DNA of 64,000 nucleotides from Limnephilus marmoratus (taxonomy: Eukaryota; Arthropoda; Insecta; Trichoptera; Limnephilidae). The notes below the pieces were generated by a model. The model made no database searches. It had not been told where the DNA came from and saw nothing but the letters and a program-made list of their open reading frames with translations. Positions 11,420-21,118 of the stretch are shown here, one piece after another; the first letter of the stretch is position 1; every line of letters starts with the position of its first letter. The stretch covers positions 17,402,736 to 17,466,735 of the forward strand of contig OU862931.1 of assembly GCA_917880885.1 (NCBI GenBank), given 5' to 3'. Made by a program: the position numbers and the translations under genes.

Positions 11420-11460
11420 AATCTATCTATCAATCTATCTATCTATCTATCTATCTATAT
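11339..11460. repeat. (ATCT)n microsatellite, about 120 bp
   Basis: Near-perfect tetranucleotide repeats with a few 'atcaatct' interruptions run directly into the TCTATAT 5' end of Helitron H1 at 11454. Confidence 0.95.
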
Positions 11461-11882
11461 AAATAAAAATGAATCGCCGAAATGTATGTACGCGCATAAC
11501 TTCCGAACGACTGCACCAAATTGGATAATTCTTTTTTTGTTGTGTTCGTTATGATCAGGACAAGGTTTGTATAAAACTACTGGTGAGCTCTGGCATTACG
11601 AAATTTGCATAAAAAATTTCAATAAGTGCTGTTTGAAAACTCAATGTACTGGGACTAATTGAATGGAATGCGGGAGGGTAGAACTCGGGAGGAGGGTTCG
11701 CGGGACGGGGTAAACGGGTGAGGGGTGTGGGGAGAGGGAAGGCGGTGTGGGAACGCGAGGGGGAAGGGGACGCGGGAGAGGAAGGGGAGGCGGAAGGGGA
11801 ACGGGACGAGTGGGAAAGGACACGCAGGGAGAAACCATTTCTTTATTAATTGGCACAGCAACGCATGCCGGGAACCAGCTAG
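11454..11882 (+). mobile_element. Helitron H1, full-length non-autonomous copy
   Basis: It starts TCTATATAAATAAAAATGAA right after the ATCT array. Next is the conserved head ('gtatgtacgcgcataacttc', 'ctgcaccaaattggataat'), then the mid block 'gagctctggcatta', then a G-rich purine tract of about 200 bp (11650-11850). It ends at a GC hairpin region and 'gggaaccagCTAG' (CTAG 11879-11882). The length of about 430 bp and absence of Rep/helicase make it non-autonomous. Confidence 0.8.
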
Positions 11883-12108
11883 TATGATATAAAGCGAATA
11901 ACTCATGATGAACTAGATATGTACAATTGTACATACTACGCACACAACAATATCAGTATCCTCAATGGAATGTATGGTTTATGGATAACGATTATAGTTT
12001 AGAACAAAACGTCGGGTTTGTAAGTTCAATCCTCTGCCAAGCTAAGTCCACAATTATTGCTCAAACAATATTATCCGCTAATTTTGTGATGATAGGGGGA
12101 AATCAAGC

Positions 12109-12464
12109 ATATCATTGAAGAAGAAGAAGATAACACTAATAATCTAAACCAGTGTTTCTTAACCTTGGGAGTACTGACCCCCATCAGTTTCATATGCGCA
12201 TTCACCGAACCCTTCTTGACTGGAAATCGAACCGAATCGTATGAGTTGGGGTGTGTCTTGACCTCCTCCGAACCCGCGAGACTCACTCACCGAACCCAGG
12301 TTAAGAACCACTGATCTAAACGAACATATATGAAGGAGAACAAGACACAGAAAAATGAAAAAGATAATAGTTGCAGCCGGGACTTTCACATTAATTTTTC
12401 TGTGTCTTATTCTCTTTCAAATGTTCGTTTAGATTATTAACGTTATCTGCTTATTCAATGATAT
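12109..12464. mobile_element. Foldback MITE M, interrupted by a hAT MITE
   Basis: The outer ends are inverted copies of ATATCATTGA (12109-12118) and TCAATGATAT (about 12455-12464). The arms continue as inverted matches through 'gataacactaataatctaaa', 'cgaacatatatga' and 'aagacacagaaaaatgaaa' on the left, with about 25 bp of loop near 12361-12383. Each arm is about 85-90 bp once the nested 164-bp insertion in the left arm is removed. A half copy of the same family lies at 57433-57512. Confidence 0.78.
12150..12313. mobile_element. hAT-type MITE, 164 bp
   Basis: The ends CAGTGTTTCTTAACCT and AGGTTAAGAACCACTG are inverted repeats of a very common hAT type (CAGTGGTTCTTAACC). The perfect 8-bp duplication ATCTAAAC flanks it (12142-12149 and 12314-12321). 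The interior is palindrome-like with no coding capacity. It sits inside the left arm of MITE M and is therefore younger than M. Confidence 0.92.
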
Positions 12465-13034
12465 AAAAAATTGACGGGAAAAGTTATAAAAAGAGAGTTG
12501 TTCTTATTAAAAAAAAATGGAAATCAAATATGGAAGGTTACTCGCAATCTGAAAGAGGAACGTTTGCGCGGCCGGTTTCGGCCCGTTTCTTAATTTTGGG
12601 TTTAAGATCAAAATACCCAACAAACAAAAAATGATTTTATTAATCAAAAGGTTATTATTTTATTTTATTAATCAAATATGTAGTACGGATGTGAGTTTTA
12701 TTTATTTTTGCTTTAATTTGTTAGAGACTTTAATGTTTCATGTTTGTAGAGGCAATTATTTGTGAGTAAATGAAAAATATTTAAAAAATAATATTACTGT
12801 ATTTATTAAAAAGTATAATGAAATTTAAAATAAATTTTTTTAATAAAAATCATTTCGACGGGTGTAAATTAAAATTATAAATTACCTATTTACGTCGGAA
12901 CAAAAATTAGTCGTTTATATAGTAAAATTGCTATCCAAAAAAACCTTTTTTTAACGATATTTTATTTTTTATATTATATTTCTTCATATTTGCTGTAACT
13001 TACACAACCTTTATAACCAATTCCATCTGTTAAT
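12465..13034. other. No gene recognised
   Basis: Very AT-rich, with no supported feature. Confidence 0.45.
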
Positions 13035-13262
13035 TTGCATACATATCAAATTCACACCACCCGCTTGCCAGCTGCCCGCTGCCTGAATTGAACCTTTAAA
13101 TTTCTCGACTTTACTCTACTATAATATGCATGTCGTATACATATAAACCTTCCTCTTGAATCACTCTATCTATTGGTGAAAACCGCATGAAAATCCGTTG
13201 CGCATTTTAAAAGAACTAAGCGCACATACATCGGGAGCGACTTCATTTTATACTATGTAAAG
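13035..13262 (-). mobile_element. Helitron H3, 3'-truncated copy
   Basis: It shares the order of blocks with 22484-22767 and 55431-55711: 'cacccgcttgccagctgc', 'ataaaccttcctcttgaatc', 'aaaaccgcatgaaaatcc' and 'cttcattttatactatgtaa'. The minus-strand 5' end is present but degraded (TCATTAC-type becomes TCTTTAC). The CTAG 3' end is missing. Confidence 0.65.
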
Positions 13263-14042
13263 AAGATTAGGCACTTGGACTAATGCCTAAGTCACCGCCC
13301 CTAGCACCGCTTATACTGGTGGATAGTCTACTTAAAAAAATACCACATATTGTATAAAATGCATATTGATCTGCACAAGAAACTCAACACGCAATTGCAC
13401 GAATGATGCATGCTTCATTGTTCACTATTCAATCTGTTTTATTACGTACCTTTTTATCGCACATTTTTGTAAACAATAAAGTTATTATTTTGACACCGCG
13501 CCGCGTCGCAGTACGACAGTTCATTGCCTAGCGGAGGTTCACAATGAAAATAGATTACTTAAGAACGTTTAACCAGCCAGCAGCAGAAAATCCACATTTA
13601 GTCGAAAGTTGTTCTTACGATCGTGCAGGGCGGTTACAACAATGACGTTATATAAAATAAATAGACTCGTTATAGTCTCACATACTCACAATATAATGTG
13701 GAAAGTAAGGAACACTCTTTTGTTTTCAGCGATTTTCAATAATTTCTCAATTCAAAAGTTTATTCATGTGTGATAAAGATAGACAATCAAATAATGTGTA
13801 TGTATGAATGGCACGGATACATTAGCGGGCGGCGTATTAATTTCTTTGCCGAATACTGCTTTCACATCACGGGTGTGACTGAGATAACAAGATACTCTCA
13901 CTCGATTACACTACGCACAGGGGAGGGTAAAGGCGGGTAAAACAAGACACACGGGCAAATATTTTTTATTATAATTATATGAGTTATCATTAGTAATACA
14001 ATATTGGTACTATTATAGTAGTATTGTTAAAAACATATTTTA

Positions 14043-14265
14043 TTATACAGTACAGGTCATAGGTTCAAATGAGTATACAAATCTATTTACAATTTTCATC
14101 AACGACATTATAAAACGCTTTCCTTTGACCGTGGTATGTAAATCGTCTTTATTGAAATGAACTGAACATATTGTGCTGTAAAGCGAAGGTGTCCAATCAT
14201 GTTCGCATCTTTGAATGCGAACAACAGTGGTCCATTTCTGTCGTCGTAGTTGATCACGGGGAAAC
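14043..14265 (-). CDS. THAP gene exon 2, DNA-binding domain completion
   Basis: The acceptor TTTTAG (AG at 14267-14266) opens directly into FPRDQLRRQKWTTVVRIQR, then DWTPSLYSTICSVHF. In the joined numbering this gives Pro28, Trp37, Cys59 and His62, so all C2CH ligands and the conserved F-P and W of the THAP fold are present, with 49 residues between Cys9 and Cys59. The frame runs to a stop at 14043 about 50 residues past the finger, with AATAAA-like sequence beyond. The coiled-coil and catalytic domains of P transposase are missing. It could encode a DNA-binding repressor-type product, but that is inference. Confidence 0.8.
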
Positions 14266-14709
14266 CTAAAATTCATATTTGATAAGTCATAATAAATATA
14301 TATTGAATTAATTGTCATTTTACGTTTATAAAGTCACAGCGTAAATTATAATTATTAATAGAGCTTAACTACAACTAGCGTGTTTACGTATATTAAATTA
14401 TAGTGTCTTGTCATTGTCAGCAAGGAAGCTCGGTTCGAGCGTTATGAGTTATGACAATTCAAACATAATTAAATTAATTAACGATTTACCCTGTGTACGT
14501 TTTACCCCATCTTTCCCAATAGAAGAAAACTTGTGCGGGACGCTGTGTAAACCGACCTACTGTTAGCAGGTTGTCTTTGTTATGCTCGTTACTTTTTGAT
14601 GCAACGTTCTCTGTCTCGTAATGACGTGTAAAACCGCGAGCGGGAAACATGAAAATTTATAGTAATATTTATAATAATCGATAATATTAAGTAATTTGCG
14701 TGTACTTAC

Positions 14710-14786
14710 AAATGAAGTGTTATTCCTTCGCCTTTACTATTATTTGCAGTGTAATTGAAACATTTTCTCATCACACAGGAGGGCAT
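14710..14786 (-). CDS. THAP gene exon 1 (P-like element)
   Basis: Minus-strand ATG at 14786-14784 opens a 77-nt coding exon, MPSCVMRKCFNY...GITLH, that ends at a good splice donor (TT|GTAAGT, GT at 14709-14708). Cys4 and Cys9 are the first two zinc ligands of a THAP finger (C-x4-C here, within the family's C-x2-4-C). His25 precedes the invariant F-P that exon 2 supplies. The phase (two extra bases) fits exon 2 precisely. In P elements this domain binds the transposon's own subterminal DNA. The splice model is inferred from sequence alone. Confidence 0.78.
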
Positions 14787-15573
14787 TTTGACACTTTTTA
14801 AAATGCAATCTACTTACTGGTAAGTACTGGTAAGACGCAACCTTACTCGACGCGTAGCAGTTTAGTACTAAACTACTAGATATCGAGACCGGTACAATTG
14901 TCTTGCGATTGTCTTCCCACTTTGAGATTTCTACCCCTCGTCTATAGTATGTAACGTCATTGGGTTACAATGAGAAAGATTAATTATTCTCCGTACCAGT
15001 TTATTAAAATTATAACTCAATATCGATTTTATTTCATTCCAAATTTGCTTTAATTTATATCTACATCCCAAAAAAAAACAGAAAGGCGTGATGATAAACT
15101 ATTAAAACAATTTTTTATTTACATATAAAATTTATCATTTTTCAATAATGTCTAAGTTAAATAAGAATGTTAAAAAAATCTGAAATATATTAGTTTGTAA
15201 GTGCGCAAATAAATATACAAACGGACCAATTTTCGTCAAGAAACACATGAAGGTATATATTTAAAAAAAAATTAAACTAAAATTACAATTCTAAAACATG
15301 CGATACCCAGATAATGTATTGATTTATTTTAATGCATGATTATATGATTTGAATTGGGTGTGGTATAATACATAATCTTTTTTGAAAATTTAACAAATCT
15401 TTTAACGACCTATGGTATAACTTTATTATACTAAAAATAAACGTTTCTTCTCAAAATTTAAAACATGCGAATGCTGGATAAAAGAACAATCTTTCGAAAT
15501 CCATTTATAATTTTTTGTGGAAAAGAGTAATACGTCTAAAATCTGATTTAAAAATGACATATTTCTTGTTTTC

Positions 15574-15972
15574 TCTGGTAATACCCTCTTAAAATAAAGA
15601 GCACTGCTGAGCGAAAATTACGCAGTTTTAGAGACAATGAAATTACTTAATTATTGTATGTTTGAGCAAAATATAAAAAAAAACTAAAATATTTCGGTCT
15701 GACTAGCTGTGTAAAAGCAGTGTTTAAAAGCGACTGTAAAAAATGGGTTGTACAAACTCTCAAAAAGCCACGAAAAATTTTATTCGCTGAAAGTAAACCT
15801 CGCACTAAATTAAATTATAAAAAAATGCAGACACCTTGTTAGGAACTTTCCCTTTATCAAAATTAAAAAAAAACCTAACCCAATTAAAATTCTTTCTCGT
15901 TATTAAATTTACAAGTTAAAAAGTAAAAAAAATATTCGTTTCAAAATATTTTATTATTAGATTATTCGTTTT
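15574..15972. other. No gene recognised
   Basis: AT-rich spacer between repeat U and SINE-S. Confidence 0.45.
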
Positions 15973-16328
15973 GACGGCCTCCGTGGTGAAGGGGTAAGGC
16001 ACTCGATTGGCAATCCGAAGGTAACGGGTTCCAAACCCGGCGAGGGCAAATAAATTTTAATCGATTAATTTGTGATATTTCACAATTTATTCATTTAAAA
16101 TGGAAAATACTCTTAGTTCGTCTTGGTGTAAGACCACCATTCAGCATTGAAAGGTCGATTGAAATGTTTTTATCCGTGTTTAGTGACTAGGTCGGAATAA
16201 CCAGGTACTTCCCATATCCTTCTCCTCCCAACCACCTTCAGCAAAAGAACATACCCCAATTGGGATGCCATAGTCTCACTAGCTCCAAACGGGAGCAGTC
16301 GGGACTCTTGTGCGGTATTCACATTAAA
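15973..16328 (+). mobile_element. SINE-S, best-preserved tRNA head
   Basis: A pol III A box TGGTGAAGGGG (15984-15994, fits TRGYNNARNNG) and B box GGTTCCAAACC (16027-16037) lie 33 bp apart in a tRNA-sized head. An 'aaataaattttaat' linker follows, then the family body with 'ggaataaccaggtacttccc' and 'caattgggatgcc', ending at 'gtgcggtattcacat'. It is the reference copy for the family in this window. Transcription would be internal, from the tRNA-like promoter. Confidence 0.88.
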
Positions 16329-16539
16329 TCAGGGTTTTAGAGTTATTCTAAACTACAACAGTAGCCTAATTAAAGAGTATATACCATATTTTCGACATAA
16401 ATCCACAAAAATAACAATGAACCACAATTAAGTCCACAATGAAATACGGATACCAACCCTAATGTGAGGGAGTGAGGTTTGTTACTGCCAGAGGAAGGAT
16501 GAAAGTCAACTAAACACAGTAAAAATGAGATCCCTTTTT

Positions 16540-16943
16540 TACATGAATACCGCACAAGAGTCCCAACTGCTCCCGTCTGGAGCCAGTGGGACTATGGCGT
16601 CCCCAATTGGGGTATGTTGTGAGGCTGAAGGTAGTGGAGGAGAAGGAGATAGGAAAGAGGAAGTGGGGAAGTACCTGGCTATTCAGATCTGGTCACCAAA
16701 CACGGCTAAAGCCGTTTCAAGCAACGTTTCAATTCTGAATGGTGGTCTTACACCAGGGCGATACTGAGAGTATCTTCCACTCTGGAACGTGCTGCAAATA
16801 TACTATATATATTATTTTAAATGAATAAATGGTGAAATAACACAAATTAATCAAATAAAATTTATTTGCCACGCCGGGATTAGATCCCGCGACCTTCGTA
16901 GTGCGAGTCAAGAGCCTTACCGTCGGACTACGCCGGCCGTCAA
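16540..16943 (-). mobile_element. SINE-S, minus-strand copy
   Basis: It is inverted relative to the copy at 15973, with 3' ends facing each other across about 210 bp. The 3' end starts at 'gaataccgcacaagagtc', and the body includes 'ccccaattggggtatgttgt'. The head (16860-16943) still shows an inverted B box 'gggattagatcccg' and A-box region near 16917-16935. The purine-rich part of the body is G-rich here. Confidence 0.85.
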
Positions 16944-17036
16944 GACATCCCTGAGGCTATGTTTGATAAAACAATATATGACCATGTTACAAATGTAAAA
17001 AGTCGGAAAGAATGCAAGGCATACGTAAGCATAATG

Positions 17037-17980
17037 AATAAGAAAAAGAAAGGGACGGTAAGATAGTTTGGATATTACGAAATAAGAAAAGAGTGTAAGG
17101 AGAATAAATGACGCTAAAGATAATGGTAGAAAACGTCCAAGAAGAGGTGGCACTTTGAAGTAAATTAAATACTTGAGTAGAGTCATGTCAAAAGTAAGGT
17201 TAAAAAAAGAGTATGCGTAAGATGATGTGTGAATGTGAATAAGTAAGGAGTGTGTGCCAAGACCACGGACATATGAATATATCTGGACCTGCCCTAAGTG
17301 ATAAAAACGTATTATTTCCCCCTCGCCATGGAACCGGCTGGAGCTCCTCCTTGGCGCCAGTTCGCCCCATGTGGAGGGGATAGAGAATCGCTTGAATCTA
17401 AAATGTGTGACGTCATCATTCTTGCCGTGGGCAGCGCGAAGCTAACATCTATACATTTAACGAAAAAATAACACGCCAAAACAGTAGCTTGTGCTATACA
17501 ACATACCTACATATCAGTGTGCACATAAATGTGGGCGGTTCCTTAGTGTGCTCGTCGCTGGTTACAGGGGTAAGTAAATTATGAAACATTTGTAAAAGTG
17601 TCTTAACTAAACACGGCAAAAAAATATTGCTATGTGAAAACGGGCGAATCTTTTTGGGGTGTACATTTGGCCTACGCAAATATTTTATTATCGTGGCAAG
17701 CAATTCGCGCTCCCATGTAAAAAGGTCTATTCATTCAAAGCAGATTTTGCTTTTAAGAACTAAATGATGATATTATAATGCGAGATGCCTATATACTGTC
17801 AGATTAATTTTTCAACCAATGACAGTCATCTTCCCCTCTTCGTACCGCCATAGTTGATTTTTCCCCTCACCTGTTATTTCTGGTCTATTGAATTTGGATG
17901 TCTATGGCCAAGACAAAGTTTTATCGCAGTCCATCCTCTCTGCCTACCCCTACAAGGAAACATCTTGATGGTTAGTAAAG
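17037..17980 (+). mobile_element. RTE-type tail T, split by a hAT element
   Basis: 17037-17255 corresponds to the C-terminal coding end seen at 54840-55115 ('gtgtaaggagaataaatgac', 'ggtagaaaacgtccaagaag', 'gtgtgccaagac'). After the 643-bp hAT insertion the match resumes at 17915 with 'ccatcctctctgcctacccc' and ends at 'gatggttagt'. The copy is strongly mutated. GCCAAGAC is duplicated at the split. Confidence 0.75.
17264..17906. mobile_element. Non-autonomous hAT element, copy 1 (643 bp)
   Basis: It starts CACGGACATATGAATATATC and ends TTTGGATGTCTATG, with imperfect terminal inverted repeats of the CA...TG type. It is flanked by the perfect 8-bp duplication GCCAAGAC (17256-17263 and 17907-17914). 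The copy at 61360-61992 has the same ends and a different 8-bp duplication, so the boundaries are firm. A minus-strand ORF of 69 codons (17494-17703) has a counterpart in copy 2. No hAT transposase domain is visible. Confidence 0.9.
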
Positions 17981-18494
17981 TCACCTTAAATCAGTGAGTC
18001 ATTTTTGCCAAAGATGCCCAAGGTCACTTGAAACATAGCTAAATTTAAAAAAAACACACATTTTTTGCAGCAATTAAAATTTTTGTTAACGGCGGAAAAT
18101 ACAATAAATTTTTCGATAAATCTTTATTGAATTATTACCAACACGATAAAATGATATAAATATATATATAATGTATTTGCAAAACAAATAACGAGAGAAT
18201 TATAAGGCCAACAATACTGGTATGATTAACATCATTAATATAAATAATAAAATCCCAAGATTAATGATGGAAGCCGGCTTTGCTTTAAAAGTTCGTGACA
18301 TTTAAAGGCCATTGATATCAAAAACTTAAAAATGATTGTATTTAAAAAAAACCCGTTCAGACACACTGACTGACTGACTGACTCAAAGAAAAACCATTAA
18401 AAGTACCATTTAATGTTTTGAGTAGGAAGCAAGAAAGTATAATTAACATTTATGTTAATATTAAGCTTAATTGAAAACGAAAATTCGTCGAAAC
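17981..18494. other. No gene recognised
   Basis: AT-rich. A short (GACT)n run at about 18365-18383 may be the tail of an old element. Confidence 0.4.
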
Positions 18495-19342
18495 AATAGG
18501 CCACTTGCATCACATTTTTTTAAATTTTTTTCCGGTTTAGGCAAATATTCTAAGACATTCTGTATTTTTTTTTTTTTTTAATCGTATTTTTGAAACCCTG
18601 GGGATTTTTTGAAAATTTCAATACGAAAAATCAGACCATTTTTTATAAACCGGAAAGACGGGACATAATTTTATAGGTGTGAAAAAACGATAATTACATA
18701 GCCGAAAATCATTTAAAAAAAAGAACGTTTTCCACACGAATGGCACAGGAGAATAACGAGGCATACCAAAAATATTACAGCTCATAAATATTTTTTTCCT
18801 TGATCCATCTTATTGATCATAAATCATTATAATGTACAGCGTCTATATTACTAAATTCAATGTAATATACTTGAACTTGTAAATTGTAATAATAATAATA
18901 TTATAAAATTTTATTTTGTTAAAATCAGCACCATAATCATTATACCTCTAAAACGTGTACCGACATCCTCTTCACGTTCTGAAGAGAACCCCGTACCCAT
19001 TAATTGTACGGGGTTCTCTTCAGAACATCTGTCAAAAAATCAAACCAAATGATAAGTTCGCAGAGAACAAACAATAAATCTAGTGAATAATTAAAAAATT
19101 CGCCTGAAATCAAAGTGATGCCATATAAAAAAATAAATCAGTGTGGAATTTTATAAAATTAATAGGAACATTTTATAAAATTCCAATAAAAAAAAAATAA
19201 AAAAATAAAAAAAAATAAGAAAAATAAAAAAAACTGTACATTTCTAAAACTTTTTACTAACATTTTCGTAATCTTAGTAAAAAAAACTCTATCCACACGA
19301 TTTTTTCCAAGTCGTTATGAAGTCCATGCAAGTGGCCTATTG
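18495..19342. mobile_element. Element K, copy 1
   Basis: It is bounded by inverted AATAGGCCACTTGCAT and ATGCAAGTGGCCTATT. The interior matches the copy at 37921-38789 in the opposite orientation over nearly its whole length. It has no long ORF. The centre holds a perfect hairpin (18976-19026). The terminal repeat is about 16 bp. A target duplication beyond A/T bases is not resolvable. Class unknown, and by layout a MITE-like DNA transposon. Confidence 0.82.
18976..19026. other. Perfect 21-bp hairpin inside element K
   Basis: The arm GTTCTGAAGAGAACCCCGTA+C (18976-18996) is the exact reverse complement of 19006-19026, with a 9-base loop. The same hairpin survives in the other K copy (38250-38301) with one arm mismatch and a different loop. 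Confidence 0.95.
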
Positions 19343-19502
19343 TCACGCGTAAAAGTAGCTATAAAAGTATATTATGTAGATACATAGACATATGAATTAT
19401 GTATTTATTTATTAACTCCATTTTTCGGAGCTTTTACATTACATATGAATAGAAAGAAATACACTGCATTTATTGTACATAACTCAACTGCCTCAGTAAC
19501 AA

Positions 19503-19929
19503 TCCTACTAATATTATAAAGGCAAAAGTTTGTATGGATGTATGTATGGATGCATGTATGTTTGTTACTCTGTCACGCAAAAACTACTGAATGAATTTTA
19601 ATAAAACTTTACAAAAATATAGCCCATACATCAGAATAACATATAGGCTATAGCTCAGAGCTCTGGCATCATGAAAATTGTATAAAAAATTGCAATAGGT
19701 GGCACGATTAGTTAGATATCTATAATTCTTTATTCGATTCAAATTATTAGGGGGGTACTTCAAATAATTAGGGGTGGGGGGAGGGGGAGGGTGGAGGGGT
19801 TGGAGCGCGGAGGGGGAGAGGGAGAGGTGGAGAGAGACGGTGGCGGGAAGGGGAAGGGGGAGGGGGTTGAAGGAGGTGGAGTGGGAACCCCCCTAATACC
19901 ATGCGAGCGAAGTCACGGGAAAAAGCTAG
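19503..19929 (+). mobile_element. Chimeric Helitron: H2 ends, H1 interior
   Basis: The 5' part, TCCTACTAATATTATAAAGG and 'tttgttactctgtcacgcaa', is a very widespread insect Helitron head. The 3' end 'gcgaagtcacgggaaaaaGCTAG' (CTAG 19926-19929) is the matching tail. Between them lies 'gctctggcatcatgaaaatt...gcaataggtggcacg', which belongs to family H1, plus a G-rich purine tract (19748-19890). No coding capacity. Confidence 0.75.
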
Positions 19930-19934
19930 TATTT

Positions 19935-20890
19935 TATTGTTTAAACACAAATTGAAGATATCCACTGACTTAGTATAATTGTTTCCCTCCATTAGTATTC
20001 TGGGCAAAGAGGAATACATACGGTAGTTAGTCCCATAATTTCTGCACCGAAATAAATCCTGACTTCTAGTAATTACGCAGTGGAATCCGGCAGCTTATCA
20101 ACTCAAGCAATACCGGACTATCAACTAAATAATTTAGAATTTTATATAGAAATGTCAGAGAAAATTCTTCTGTCTGACAATTTGAGCATATTCATATCAT
20201 TTAAAATAGTGTCATAGTTCAACTTAATTGCTGGAATACCCATTTCAAAATTTAGAAAACGTAAGAATTTGTTTTGTATTTTTTCAACAGCTTGATCATG
20301 CGTCTTATCATTTGGGTTCCAGACGGGGAATTGTACTCAAGTTGACTTCTAAGTTAGGCAAAATATAACAGTTTATATTGTTAAAATTTATAGTTAGCCT
20401 AGTTATAAATCCCAATATTTATTAATTGTTAACAAATTAAAGACTTGATTGAAAAGTGATGCATAAGTCTTTAATTTGTGTTAATGTCTCAAGAGCATCG
20501 TTATCAATGTTGTAATTAAAGATCACTGGATTTTTTTTTGAGAAATCTAACTATTTGAAATTTCGAGATATATTTAAGAAAAATCTATTTTTATTACACC
20601 AAGTTAACAATTTGTTGATATTATCTTGAAGAATATTGTTATGGTAAACATTTTGAATATTTCTAAAAATTTTGGTTTTATCAGCAAAAAGTATAATAGA
20701 TACATAATGAAATATTTTTGTAAGAACATTTATTATATATTACTATATATTACTATGATAAATAAGATTGGGCCAAGGTGTGTACCCTGTGGAACTCCTC
20801 TTGTTGCATAAATTTTGTTGAGGATTTTATTCTAACAATTTGTTGACTTCCAGTAAGATAGCTTTCAAACATTTGTTAGTATAGTAACAC
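19935..20890 (-). pseudogene. Jockey/CR1-group LINE reverse transcriptase, heavily decayed
   Basis: Reading the minus strand downward gives, in order: SYLTGSQQIVRIK (about 20865-20827), the motif-4 block G-V-P-Q-G-T-H-L-G-P-I-L-F (20797-20760), a corrupted catalytic loop F-A-D-K-T-K-I-F (family F/YADD, second Asp now Lys), LTWCNKNRFFLNI, IKDLCITFQSSL, VWNPNDKTHDQAVEKIQNKF, and a C-terminal part near 20000-20150. Frames change several times. About 950 bp is preserved, with no intact tail visible at 19935. The element is ancient. Confidence 0.8.
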
Positions 20891-21118
20891 GTATTTTGCC
20901 AAAAAAATATCTTGTCGCATATCGATAAAGTATTTTTTTTACAAAATCGGTTATTTGTTAACGTCGCCAATTAATAACAACCATTCACGTCGATTAAATC
21001 GGTTTAATTTAGCCGACGTGAACTGTCATTTGTTCGTTAGCCATCTGCCGGTCAGTCTCATAACCGATGTCGTCGATAAAACATCCATCGATGTGCTCAT
21101 GTTAGGGGCGCGGCGTAA
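20891..21118. other. Unassigned, contains start of a 98-codon ORF
   Basis: A plus-strand ORF (20955-21251) spans into the tandem duplication. It has no recognised motif. Confidence 0.3.

Larger units (their letters stand above)
13640..14962 (-). mobile_element. P-element-like transposon, internally deleted
   Basis: The ends are inverted CAATGACGTTA (11 perfect bp, 14 of 15 with one mismatch). They are flanked by the perfect 8-bp duplication GGTTACAA (13632-13639 and 14963-14970). An eight-base TSD together with a THAP-domain gene in the minus orientation is the signature of the P superfamily. At 1323 bp it is far shorter than a full P element (about 3 kb). I see no RNase-H catalytic region between 13640 and 14043, so it is non-autonomous. 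The empty site at 39229-39236 proves the boundaries. Confidence 0.87.
13557..15573 (+). repeat. Repeat U, copy 1 (split by a P-like transposon)
   Basis: The pieces 13557-13639 and 14963-15573 match 39152-39855 continuously. Shared blocks include 'tttaaccagccagc', 'gttgttcttacgatcgtgca', 'aactcaatatcgatttta' and 'aacatgcgaatgct'. Copy 2 reads through the junction with a single GGTTACAA, so this copy is the filled site. The family ends show a loose TTAA...AACCAG inverted similarity. Coding content is not recognised. Confidence 0.82.

Noticed and set aside
11339..11460. Regular repeats considered as a CRISPR-like array
   Set aside because: A pure tetranucleotide microsatellite with no spacers, in an animal genome.
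15973..16045. tRNA gene candidate
   Set aside because: It is the head of SINE-S. The same head with body is present in other copies.
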